This document shows positions 1 to 6,442 of a stretch of DNA of 6,442 bases, one piece after another. Below the pieces are notes generated by a model, which did not search any database, was not told where the DNA came from, and saw only the letters and a list, made by a program, of their open reading frames with translations. Within the stretch, counting starts at the first letter, position 1; each line of letters begins with the position of its first letter. The stretch comes from Lentisphaerota bacterium (lineage in GTDB: Bacteria > Verrucomicrobiota > Kiritimatiellia > RFP12 > UBA1067), in the NCBI GenBank assembly GCA_022839525.1, contig JALHET010000118.1, positions 1-6,442 of the forward strand, given 5' to 3'. A program made the position numbers and the translations under genes.

Positions 1-26
1 GCGTGCACATCAAACTATCCCTTGCA

Positions 27-53
27 GGAAAAATCCGTTTTGTGCGGTTTTCC
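27..53 (+). other. Hairpin near the left edge, possible end of an upstream transcript
   Basis: GGAAAA (27-32) pairs with TTTTCC (48-53) and CCG (35-37) with CGG (45-47), giving a 9-bp stem with a two-base bulge and a seven-base loop. The downstream arm is T-rich but no clean T run follows, so it is only a weak candidate terminator for a gene left of the window. A small 5-bp hairpin (64-68 with 73-77) follows. I see no credible coding sequence in 1-298 on either strand. Confidence 0.3.
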
Positions 54-179
54 TTTCCGGCCGTGCCTCTGGAGGCAGCAGTGTTGTACTGTTGTCGTCT
101 GCGGAACAGCCTGAGTCGGGTCCAGGTGTCAGGGTATTCTTATGCGGTTGCGCCGTTTTCGGGCTGGAGATTCGGATGT

Positions 180-208
180 TAGACATCGTGACGGTGTTCT
201 GATATTTT
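180..208 (+). promoter_or_regulatory. Sigma-70-type promoter for the DEAD-box helicase gene
   Basis: TAGACA at 180-185 matches the -35 consensus at five of six positions. A 17-base spacer leads to TATTTT at 203-208 (four of six), which is preceded by TGA at 200-202, an extended -10 element. Transcription would begin near 215 and leave a leader of roughly 84 bases before the start codon at 299. This is a motif call with no experimental support, but spacing and both boxes agree. Confidence 0.45.
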
Positions 209-219
209 GGCTGCCCGAC

Positions 220-246
220 CGGTTTGCCGCCTCACAGGCAAATCCG
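220..246 (+). other. Hairpin at the start of the helicase mRNA leader
   Basis: CGGTTTGCC (220-228) pairs with GGCAAA-T-CCG (237-246), a 9-bp stem with one bulged T and an eight-base loop. It lies just downstream of the predicted transcription start and about 50 bases before the start codon. No T run follows, so it is not a terminator. Structured leaders are known on cold-shock genes including DEAD-box helicases, so a role in mRNA stability or temperature response is possible but is inference. Confidence 0.35.
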
Positions 247-284
247 TAAAAGCGAGTGCTTACAAAATTATCCCGCGTGAGACG

Positions 285-290
285 TAAGGA
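285..290 (+). promoter_or_regulatory. Ribosome binding site fixing the helicase start at 299
   Basis: TAAGGA lies eight bases before ATG 299, a normal Shine-Dalgarno position. A second in-frame ATG at 308 is 17 bases away from it, too far, so 299 is the better start. Confidence 0.7.
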
Positions 291-298
291 AATACCAG

Positions 299-1951
299 AT
301 GGTAGACATGCTCGATCAGGAAGCGGCAGAGACCGCAGTACAGGGAGCGCCGGAAGCGCTGGAAATGCAGGGAGCGCCGGAAGCGCTGAATGTGCAGACA
401 AAAAAAGCATCAGATACGATTACGTTTGCCGACCTCGGGCTCGACGATGTTGTGCTCGCGGCTGTGGAAGCCAAGGGTTTTACGGAGCCGACGCCGATTC
501 AGGTGCTCGCGATTCCCCGGCTGCTGAACGGAGACGCCAATGTTATCGCAAAGGCGAGAACCGGTACGGGAAAGACCGCCGCGTTCGGTCTGCCGATGAT
601 TCAGGAACTCCGTTCGGACAAGGGATGCCCCAGGGCGCTCGTGCTGGTGCCTACCCGAGAGTTGGCAATACAGGTTGCGACCGAGATCGAATCGTTCCGC
701 AGCGAAACCTGGCCCCGCACCTGTACCGTGTACGGCGGAGCCTCCATCGTGGATCAGCTGCGCTCGCTCCGGCGCGGCGTCGAGATTGTCGTCGGTACTC
801 CGGGACGTGTGATCGACCATCTGGAGCGCGGTTCCCTTGATCTTTCCAAAATCGAGTATTTTATTCTGGACGAAGCAGATGAAATGCTCAACATGGGCTT
901 TATAGAAGATATCGAAGCGATTTTCGGCCGGGCGAATCCCGACGCCCGCTGCCTCATGTTCTCTGCGACGATGCCGCCGCAGATTCTGTCGATCGCTTCG
1001 AATTTTATGGGAGAATATGAAATCGTGGAGGAAGAAGCACGGCCGGAAGAGCCGGTGCTCACCGACCAGTACTACTGGCTGGTTCGCGAGGACGACAAGA
1101 CAGAGGCGCTGGTGCGCCTGATCGACACCGCTCCCGATTTTTACGGTCTGGTTTTCTGCCAGACAAAGGCCGACGCCGACGCCGTAGCGAAAGAGCTTGA
1201 CGAGCGACATTACCAGGCGGCAGCCTTGCACGGAGACATTGCCCAGAGCCAGAGAGAAAAAATCCTTGGCCGCTTCCGTGTGAAAAAAACACGCATTCTT
1301 GTGGCGACTGACGTCGCGGCGCGCGGTATCGATATTGAAGGGCTGACGCATGTCATAAATTACGCCCTTCCGTATGACGGACCGACTTACACGCATCGTG
1401 TAGGCCGAACCGGCCGCGCGGGAGCAAAAGGCATTGCAGTGACCTTTGTGCGCCCCGAAGAGCGCCGCAGACTGGGGTATCTGCGCAACCATGCGCGCGG
1501 AGAATTGAAGGAAGGCAAGGTGCCGACCGTTCGCGAGGTTATCGACATCAAGCGCAATCGCCTGATGGGCGCCACTTCTGAATCGATTTCCGCATTCTTT
1601 CCTGCGATCGGACAGATCGAAGTCTCTGCCGACGCGACTGGCGTTTCCGATGGAAGTGTTGCGCGAAAGGCTAAGGCGATTCCTCCGGAGTTTATCAGCT
1701 TTGCCGAAACACTGACGGATGGACGGGAGCCGATAGAGGTTCTCGCCGCGGTTCTTTCCCTTCAGTACGGCGAAGCTCTTTCGACGGAGCGTTATAACGA
1801 TATCAGAAGCGTTCGAAGCAATGCCTCGGACAAGACCCATATTCGTTTGTACATTCAGCTGGGCCGCCGCGACGGTATGACAAGGCGCGGCATCGCCCAG
1901 TTTTTCCGCGACCTTATCGGGATACCTGAACGGCTGGTCGACCGCATCGAT
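299..1951 (+). CDS. deaD: DEAD-box ATP-dependent RNA helicase with DbpA-type RNA-binding domain, 3' end missing
   Basis: Cytoplasmic ATP-dependent RNA helicase of the DeaD/CsdA/DbpA group, which remodels structured RNA during ribosome assembly, mRNA turnover and cold adaptation. Visible motifs: Q motif (F43 to TPIQ 65-68), Walker A ARTGTGKT 86-93 with K92, PTRELA, DEAD 191-194, SAT 222-224, ATDVAARGID 336-345 and HRVGRTGR 366-373. All catalytic motifs are present, so both RecA domains look intact. A linker follows, then the RNA-binding RRM (DbpA-type) opens at about residue 514 (IRLYIQLGRRDG) but stops at about 551 (VDRID), roughly halfway through an expected 70-75 residues. After that the frame reads antisense of speA, so the true C terminus and stop are absent. 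It stays open to 3997, but that extension is not helicase. Start 299 is supported by TAAGGA eight bases upstream; the end given is the last position compatible with the family. The symbol is tentative, since dbpA-like names fit equally well. Confidence 0.9.
341..394 (+). repeat. Two tandem 27-base units encoding a 9-residue repeat in the helicase N terminus
   Basis: Units at 341-367 and 368-394 are identical for their first 21 bases and diverge only at the end. They encode QGAPEALEM and QGAPEALNV (residues 15-23 and 24-32). The repeat lies in an acidic, probably disordered extension before the Q motif. Near-identity at DNA level suggests a recent tandem duplication, in frame and so tolerated. 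Confidence 0.85.
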
Positions 1952-1954
1952 GAC
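1937..1954. other. Junction joining a truncated DEAD-box helicase gene to a truncated, oppositely oriented speA
   Basis: Left of here the + strand encodes a helicase RNA-binding domain; right of here the - strand encodes arginine decarboxylase. The 18 bases GTCGACCGCATCGATGAC fit both: on + they read VDRID(D), as expected for the helicase domain, and on - they read VIDAVD, as expected for SpeA. The exact breakpoint cannot be placed inside them, which is how a microhomology join looks. The stretch contains two 6-base palindromes, GTCGAC and ATCGAT. I see no terminal inverted repeats, target duplication or transposase. Confidence 0.8.
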
Positions 1955-2653
1955 TTGCGAGGGCGTGAGCCCGAAGACGCTGCGCTCGCCGCCGGACTCG
2001 GACCATTTGCCTCCGACGCGGCTGGAGAGCTTGACACGGATGCCCATCCGCGGACGGATGTTCAGCGCGTTCGCCCGCTCGAGGATCAGGTTCAGTTCGT
2101 CGGGGGTCTCCAGCACGAGAATGGTCTGCAGACCCATTTTCAGGGAAGCGAGCGCGAGATCGATGAACTCGGCATCCTTGTAGCCGTTGCAGATGAGGAA
2201 GGCGTCGGGGTCACGCATATAGGCCAATGCCGCGATCAGTTCGGCCTTGGAACCGGCCTCGAGCCCGTGGTGGTACGGCGCGCCAAAGGTCACCACGTCA
2301 TGGACAGCCTGCTGCTGCTGGTTGACCTTGATCGGGAAGACGCCGCGATACCCCCCCTGATAGCCGTACTCCGAGATCGCCTTCTCGAACGTCTCGTTGA
2401 TCAGGCGGAGGCGGTCCCCCAACAGGTCGCTGAACCGCAACAGGAGCGGGAGACCCATGCCGCGGTCATGCAGACCCGCCACGATTTCGCACAGCTTGAT
2501 GCTGACCGTGCCTTTGGCGTTTTTCAGGTTGACGGCCACATACCCGTCTTCGGTGACTCTGAAATACCCCTGACCCCACGCGTCAATCCCGTAGAGTTCG
2601 GCGCTCTTGACACTGCTCCAACCATCCAACGCGTCCAACAGAGTTTGCGGCAT
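1937..2653 (-). CDS. speA: Biosynthetic arginine decarboxylase, N-terminal 239 residues only (truncated at junction)
   Basis: SpeA is a PLP enzyme that converts arginine to agmatine and CO2, the first step of the agmatine route to putrescine. The fragment shows the family N terminus in order: AELYGIDAWGQGYF (18-31), LPLLLRF (68-74), YRGVFPIKVNQ (102-112, K109 the expected PLP-binding lysine), GLEAGSK (130-136), ICNGYKD (154-160) and GGKWSESGGERSVFGL (214-229). Family members are about 630-660 residues, so roughly 400 are missing, including the glycine-rich cofactor segment and the C-terminal catalytic region; this fragment cannot be an active decarboxylase. Beyond residue 239 the frame stays open to 410, but it is antisense of the helicase. 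ATG 2653 is chosen because GGAGAAGGGA precedes it at good spacing; GTG 2677 or ATG 2674 would add seven or eight residues and lack such a site. The gene lies downstream of cstA on the same strand, 144 bases from its stop. Confidence 0.9.
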
Positions 2654-2662
2654 TTCGGGCGA

Positions 2663-2672
2663 TCCCTTCTCC
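2663..2672 (-). promoter_or_regulatory. Ribosome binding site fixing the speA start at 2653
   Basis: On the - strand GGAGAAGGGA (2672 to 2663) lies nine bases before ATG 2653. It overlaps the coding sequence that the upstream ATG 2674 would use, and that ATG has no purine-rich site before it. Confidence 0.6.
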
Positions 2673-2729
2673 ATCACACATTAAGAACCCGTTTTCAGAC
2701 GCGTCCCGTTCAACGCGCTGAATCAGCGG

Positions 2730-2754
2730 AAAAATGGCACGGGCGAAACATGCC
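2730..2754 (-). terminator. Possible intrinsic terminator after cstA
   Basis: On the - strand GGCATG (2754-2749) pairs with CGTGCC (2741-2736), six pairs including one G-U, around a seven-base loop; A and five T follow (2735-2730). It lies 44 bases past the cstA stop and about 75 before speA, so it may separate the two transcripts or attenuate read-through. The short stem makes it a weak call. A further inverted repeat, GCTGAATCAGC (2717-2727), lies beside it. I found no convincing promoter for speA in the gap. Confidence 0.35.
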
Positions 2755-2797
2755 AAACCCAGACCGAAAGCGCAACAGAAAAGCGTGCGGCGGGAAA

Positions 2798-4522
2798 TCA
2801 GCGCGAGGTGTCCGCTTGCAGAGGGGAACCCCGGCACGGGCGGATGATGGCTTTAACGGCCTCAATCAGCATCAGCACGGCAAGGCCGATCAGGAGGACG
2901 GCGACCCAGGGAACCGGATCGCTCCACCAACCGGCCAACGCCAGTTTCCCGCGCAAGATCACGGCCAGGGTCCACACGCTCATCACGTACATGAACCCCA
3001 TCGGCAAACCGATCACAAACCAGATCCACCTTGCACGGTAGCGGTGCACCAGCCACACGGCGACACCCAACAGCGTCAGCGCGGCGAGCAGTTGGTTGCT
3101 CGCGCCGAACAGGGACCAGAACGCCTTCCATACCGGTATCACGTTGCCTTTGCTGTCGGTTGCCGTCCGCAACAGGAACAGGAGCGGCGTCACGGCCATG
3201 ATGGCGCTGGCGGCCCACCTTCCGCCCCGGCTCTTCCAGCCGGTGAGCTCCTGAATGATATACCGCCCGAGCCGCGTGCAGATATCCAGCGTGTCGTAAA
3301 CAAACGTCGCGAAGGCGAGCAGCCCAAAGGAGATTCCGAACGCTTTCCCCACGCCGAAGGCATGGAGAAACTCCCCGATGCCGTTGGCATAAATGAAATT
3401 AGGCGCTTTCTTGACCATCGGGTCGTTGACGGCCAGCATCATCACGCAGGCCAACGACACCGCGGCAACAAGGGCCTCGAGCAGCATCGCGCCGTACCCG
3501 ATGATCCGCGCATCCGGCTCGCGCCGCAACTGTTTGCTGCTCGTGCCGGAAGACACGAGCGCGTGGAATCCCGAGCACGCGCCGCAGGCGATGGTGATGA
3601 ACAGGAACGGGAAGAGCGTCTCTCCGTTCGCCGCGACCCATCCGTTGAAGACCGGGTACTGAACCGTCCCCCTGCCGATCACCAGCCCGACAGCGGCGCC
3701 AATGACCGCGATGTACAGGAAACAGCCCCCCAAATGCCCGCGCGGCTGCAGGAGCATCCACATCGGGACGACCCCTGCGAGACCGCAGTACGCCAGCAGT
3801 GCCACGTCCCACACTTTGAGCGCCGTGACTTGATTGACGTTGAGCAGCGTTTCCACGTTAAACGGGATCTTCTGCCCCACCCAGATGGCCACGCCAACCA
3901 GCGGCAGAAAGATGAGCGTCGCCCATCCGACGGACAACTTCGCGTACCGCATGAGCAGACCCATGAACACCGGCAGCGCCAAATAGAGAAGCGATGAGGT
4001 CGCAATACCGGCACCGCTGACCACACTGCCGTCCTCAAGCGTCACCGCCCCCACGAACGACTGGGCGGTAACGTCTGTGAACGACACAATAATGTACACC
4101 AACGTGATCCAGATAAACCCCAAGAAAAGCAGGTACGCCCGGCGCGTCATGTTCAGCCGAACGACCTCGGTGACGGAACAGGCCTGGTGGCGGATCGATG
4201 CCACAAGCGCGCCGAAATCATGCACGCCCCCGATGAAGATCGCGCCGATGAGGATCCACGCCAACGCCGGCCCCCACCCGAATGCCACCCCGGCCACGAT
4301 CGGCCCGACGATGGGGCCTGCGGCCGCGATAGCCGAAAAGTGTTGGCCGAACAGGAAATACGGCGGGATCGGCACGTAATCCACGTCGTCGCGCAACGTC
4401 ACGGCGGGGGTCTTTGACTCCGCATCCAGTTTGAAAAGCCGCGCGAGGAGCCCGCCGTACAGCCAGTAGGCTAGCACAAGGATGACCGAAACCCCACCGA
4501 TCACGACAAGAAGGCTCATCAT
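2798..4522 (-). CDS. cstA: CstA-family carbon starvation protein, inner-membrane peptide/pyruvate transporter
   Basis: A 574-residue multi-pass membrane protein of the CstA family. Characterised members, such as E. coli CstA and BtsT, import peptides or pyruvate when preferred carbon is short; which substrate applies here cannot be read from sequence. Family signatures in order: an N-terminal membrane helix (3-25), PIPPYFLFGQHFSAIAAAGPIVGP (51-74, given here by key residues G59, H61, G69, G73), GGVHDF (98-103) with RHQ 111-113, CSGFHALVSSGTSSKQ (316-331), YDTLDICTRLGRYI (409-422) and LFGASNQLLAA (471-481). Strongly hydrophobic segments fill the rest; the last runs from about 537 to 560 and is followed by a short hydrophilic tail. 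It is shorter than E. coli CstA (about 700) but typical of the shorter branch, and no frame break is seen. Start: two adjacent ATGs at 4522 and 4519, preceded by a G run (4528-4524) that would serve the second better. It is divergent from uvrD and has its own strong promoter. Confidence 0.93.
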   Translation of the reverse strand: MMSLLVVIGGVSVILVLAYWLYGGLLARLFKLDAESKTPAVTLRDDVDYVPIPPYFLFGQHFSAIAAAGPIVGPIVAGVAFGWGPALAWILIGAIFIGGVHDFGALVASIRHQACSVTEVVRLNMTRRAYLLFLGFIWITLVYIIVSFTDVTAQSFVGAVTLEDGSVVSGAGIATSSLLYLALPVFMGLLMRYAKLSVGWATLIFLPLVGVAIWVGQKIPFNVETLLNVNQVTALKVWDVALLAYCGLAGVVPMWMLLQPRGHLGGCFLYIAVIGAAVGLVIGRGTVQYPVFNGWVAANGETLFPFLFITIACGACSGFHALVSSGTSSKQLRREPDARIIGYGAMLLEALVAAVSLACVMMLAVNDPMVKKAPNFIYANGIGEFLHAFGVGKAFGISFGLLAFATFVYDTLDICTRLGRYIIQELTGWKSRGGRWAASAIMAVTPLLFLLRTATDSKGNVIPVWKAFWSLFGASNQLLAALTLLGVAVWLVHRYRARWIWFVIGLPMGFMYVMSVWTLAVILRGKLALAGWWSDPVPWVAVLLIGLAVLMLIEAVKAIIRPCRGSPLQADTSR

Positions 4523-4530
4523 ACCCCCAA

Positions 4531-4560
4531 CCGTTTAGTGTCACTCGAACGAAAAAACGG
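4531..4560 (-). other. Inverted repeat in the cstA mRNA leader
   Basis: CCGTTT (4560-4555 on -) and AAACGG (4536-4531) are perfect complements separated by 18 bases. With transcription starting near 4559, the repeat would span nearly the whole leader and end just before the G-rich ribosome-binding region. It could be a leader stem or an operator, and it may also be chance. Confidence 0.25.
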
Positions 4561-4565
4561 ATGAA

Positions 4566-4594
4566 AGTATGCGAAGTGTCCGCACGGATGTCAA
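4566..4594 (-). promoter_or_regulatory. Sigma-70 promoter of cstA
   Basis: On the - strand a perfect -35 TTGACA (4594-4589), a 17-base spacer, and -10 CATACT (4571-4566, four of six). Transcription would start near 4559 and give a leader of about 37 bases before ATG 4522. It is the best-matching promoter in the window. No CRP-type palindrome is evident, although CRP controls cstA in E. coli. Confidence 0.7.
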
Positions 4595-4636
4595 GACGGT
4601 TGCCGGAGGAATTGGAAGTGCCTTTTCACACGGGGT

Positions 4637-4645
4637 TGGTATAAT
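4637..4645 (+). promoter_or_regulatory. Extended -10 promoter of the UvrD-type helicase gene
   Basis: TGG followed by a perfect TATAAT (4640-4645) forms an extended -10 element. No good -35 lies 16-18 bases upstream; the nearest candidate, TTGGAA at 4612-4617, has a 22-base spacer. Extended -10 promoters can work without a -35. Transcription would begin at about 4651-4653, only a few bases from ATG 4655, so the message would be leaderless or nearly so. Confidence 0.55.
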
Positions 4646-4654
4646 GCGCGGCCA

Positions 4655-6442
4655 ATGACTGACTATTCCAGATTGTTGAATCCCGAGCAATGCGAGGCCG
4701 CCACATCCGGGGACGGCCCGCTGCTGGTGTTGGCTGCGGCCGGCACAGGCAAGACGCGCACGCTCGTTTACCGCGTGTCCTATCTGGTGGAACGCGGCGT
4801 CGCTCCCGACAGCCTCTTGCTGCTGACCTTCACCAACCGCGCGGCCCGGGAGATGCTGGAGCGTGCCAAACAGGTCGCGGGCGAGGCCGTGGGCAACCTC
4901 TGGAGCGGAACCTTCCACCACATCTGCAACCGGTTCCTGAGGCGGTTCGCGGACAAACTGGGCTACCCGAACGATTTCGCCATCCTCGACCGCGACGATT
5001 CGCGTACGCTGATCGACCAGTGTATTAAGGATACCGTACGCAACAAGAAAGACTTCCCCAAAAAAGATGTGATCGCCTCACTCATCAGTTCGGCCGCCAA
5101 CCGCGCCTGCGGCATCGGGGATGTGCTGGACCAGACCCTCACCGACTTGAAGGTCGATCCGATGGAGATCGTCAAAGTCGCCAACCTCTACACCGAACGC
5201 AAGCGCGCGATGGGCGCGATGGATTTCGACGACCTGCTGGTCAACGGGCTGCGTCTGCTGACCGAACAGGATCCGATCCGCGCCTTTTACCAGGACAAGT
5301 TCCGGCATGTGCTGGTGGACGAGTATCAGGACACCAATCTCCTGCAAGCCAAAATGGTCGACATTCTGGCGGGGCTGAACAAAAACGTGATGGCGGTCGG
5401 CGACGACTTCCAGTGCATCTATTCGTGGCGCGGCGCCGATTTCCGTAACATCATGGAGTTCCCCAAGCGCTGGCCCGAATGCCGCATCGTCAAACTGGAG
5501 CGGAACTACCGCAGCGTACCCGAAGTGCTGGAGGTGGCCAACGCCTGCATCAAGGGCAACCCGGAACAGTTCCAGAAGACGCTGCGCCCGACGCGCCCGA
5601 TGCGCAACAAGCCGCGGGTTTTTTTCCTGCGCGACGGCGAGGAGCAGGCGGCGACCCTTCTGCGGTTGGTTCAGCGTTACCGGGAGGACGGGTATAACCT
5701 GCGCGACATGGCAGTGCTCTACCGAGCGCATTTCCACTCCATTGAACTGCAGATCGCGCTGGGACGCTCGCGCCTGCCGTATGTCATCACCTCCGGCATC
5801 AGCGTGTTCGAACAAATACACGTCAAGGACGTGCTGGCTTTCCTGCGCGTGTGCGAGTACCCGAACGACCGCATGGCCTTCGGCCGCCTGCTGGGCATGC
5901 TCGGGGGCGTCGGCGAGAAAACCGTCGACTCACTCTGGAAAAAACTGGGGGCAACATTTGACACGCGCGACACCGGACAGCGCGAGCGGTTGACCGCCGC
6001 ACTCAAACCGGCCGCCCGCGGTCAGTGGCAGGAGATTGACAGGCTTTTCGGGGACTATCACCGCGAGCATCTGTCTGAGTCCGGCGGCGAAATTATACAG
6101 CGGTTTTGCGATGTGTTCTATCACACGTATCTCACACGCGTGTTCGAGAACGGCGACAAGCGCGAGGAGGACATCCGCGAGTTGGCGCTGCAGGTCAACC
6201 AGAGCGCGGGGGGCGTGGCGGGATTCCTGCAGGAAGTGGCGCTGCTCACCAATGTCGACCACGAATACGACAAGATGGCCCGCGAACACGGGGATATGCT
6301 TCATCTGAGCACGGTGCATCAGGCCAAAGGGCTGGAATGGCCGGTGGTCTTTGTGATTTGGGCGGCGGAAGGCATGTTCCCGTCCAGCCGTTCGCTCGGC
6401 GAGGCGGAGAACGACGCCGAGGAGCGCCGGCTCTTTTATGTG
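4655..6442 (+). CDS. uvrD: UvrD/PcrA/Rep-type superfamily 1A DNA helicase, truncated by the window edge
   Basis: Cytoplasmic ATP-dependent 3'-5' DNA helicase of the kind used in nucleotide-excision and mismatch repair, replication restart and removal of recombinase filaments. 596 codons are present without a stop. Motifs: Q motif LNPEQ (8-12), Walker A AAAGTGKT (27-34, K33), Ia LLTFTNRAAREM (56-67), GTFHH (85-89), Walker B/motif II VDEYQDTN (221-228), III VGDDFQCIYSWRGAD (248-262), IV LERNYRS (281-287), V LSTVHQAKGLEW (551-562), and the start of VI, EERRLFYV (589-596). Usual length is 650-750 residues, so some 60-150 are off the right edge. ATG 4655 is chosen because LNPEQ, normally near the N terminus, begins at residue 8 and no upstream in-frame ATG exists; there is no Shine-Dalgarno sequence, which fits the near-leaderless transcript predicted here. 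The HQAKGLEW form of motif V differs from the HAAKGLEF of E. coli-type UvrD, so orthology to UvrD, PcrA or Rep is open and the symbol is tentative. Confidence 0.93.
   Translation, partial: MTDYSRLLNPEQCEAATSGDGPLLVLAAAGTGKTRTLVYRVSYLVERGVAPDSLLLLTFTNRAAREMLERAKQVAGEAVGNLWSGTFHHICNRFLRRFADKLGYPNDFAILDRDDSRTLIDQCIKDTVRNKKDFPKKDVIASLISSAANRACGIGDVLDQTLTDLKVDPMEIVKVANLYTERKRAMGAMDFDDLLVNGLRLLTEQDPIRAFYQDKFRHVLVDEYQDTNLLQAKMVDILAGLNKNVMAVGDDFQCIYSWRGADFRNIMEFPKRWPECRIVKLERNYRSVPEVLEVANACIKGNPEQFQKTLRPTRPMRNKPRVFFLRDGEEQAATLLRLVQRYREDGYNLRDMAVLYRAHFHSIELQIALGRSRLPYVITSGISVFEQIHVKDVLAFLRVCEYPNDRMAFGRLLGMLGGVGEKTVDSLWKKLGATFDTRDTGQRERLTAALKPAARGQWQEIDRLFGDYHREHLSESGGEIIQRFCDVFYHTYLTRVFENGDKREEDIRELALQVNQSAGGVAGFLQEVALLTNVDHEYDKMAREHGDMLHLSTVHQAKGLEWPVVFVIWAAEGMFPSSRSLGEAENDAEERRLFYV

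Noticed and set aside
129..410. Small - strand ORF with repeated ALPALPAFPALPAL sequence
   Set aside because: The repeat is the antisense of the tandem repeat in the helicase N terminus, and the remainder crosses the helicase promoter region; no ribosome site supports it.
1937..1954. Site-specific recombination or attachment site at the junction
   Set aside because: The palindromes GTCGAC and ATCGAT look suggestive, but each base is explained by the codons of both parent genes, and no integrase, core repeat or second copy is present.
410..2677. A 755-residue arginine decarboxylase with an unusual C-terminal half
   Set aside because: After residue 239 (from ATG 2653) the sequence is antisense of the helicase and shows none of the SpeA motifs expected there.
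299..3997. A single 1232-residue fusion protein with an N-terminal DEAD-box helicase and a novel C-terminal domain
   Set aside because: The C-terminal part is exact antisense of well-conserved speA and cstA sequence in the opposite strand, with low-complexity R/H/Q/P-rich content. It is an accident of an open frame in GC-rich DNA.
2862..4038. Several - and + ORFs of 66-137 codons inside cstA
   Set aside because: Frame shadows of cstA, rich in arginine and proline, with no recognisable domain and no start signals.
4612..4645. TTGGAA to TATAAT as a standard -35/-10 pair, or a sigma-54 site, upstream of uvrD
   Set aside because: The 22-base spacer is too long for a normal -35/-10 pair, and the GG/GC spacing of a sigma-54 promoter is not met.
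5078..6319. A 247-codon and other - strand ORFs opposite uvrD
   Set aside because: They lie antisense to continuous, motif-complete helicase sequence and resemble no family I know.

Overview
The window holds four protein-coding genes: two cut short at a shared internal junction, one intact, and one running off the right edge. All are housekeeping or metabolic families. I see no CRISPR array, insertion sequence, phage gene, defence system, rRNA or tRNA. It is bacterial DNA with Shine-Dalgarno sites and sigma-70-type promoters, moderately to strongly GC-rich. The left part (1 to about 1950) looks less GC-rich and less biased to C/G at third codon positions than the rest. By impression only, the left helicase resembles spirochaete (Treponema-like) DEAD-box proteins, and the right-hand genes would fit a PVC-type bacterium such as Kiritimatiellota/Lentisphaerae. 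Neither placement could be tested.

Layout. Positions 1-298 are a non-coding leader with a hairpin, a good promoter (180-208), a second hairpin (220-246) and a Shine-Dalgarno site. From 299 a DEAD-box RNA helicase with a DbpA-type RNA-binding domain runs on + until about 1951, where it stops being helicase halfway through that domain. At the same point the opposite strand becomes biosynthetic arginine decarboxylase (speA), which starts at 2653, runs leftward and ends at the junction after about 239 of an expected 630-660 residues. Both frames happen to stay open on the antisense of the other gene, giving a 1232-codon + frame and a 755-codon - frame, but neither should be read as a real fusion protein. 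To the right is a complete carbon-starvation transporter gene (cstA, - strand, 4522-2798), with a terminator-like hairpin between it and speA. A 132-base divergent intergenic region (4523-4654) carries a near-consensus promoter for cstA and an extended -10 promoter for a UvrD/PcrA-type DNA helicase. The helicase runs right from 4655 and is cut by the window edge inside motif VI.

The main result is the junction at 1937-1954. Two unrelated genes in opposite orientation are both truncated there and share up to 18 bases compatible with either. This looks like a microhomology-mediated join: a chimeric contig, an amplification chimera, or a real rearrangement. Until it is confirmed in reads, the left and right parts should be treated as possibly from different genomes. 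A second point of interest is that the uvrD promoter sits so close to the ATG that its mRNA is predicted to be almost leaderless.
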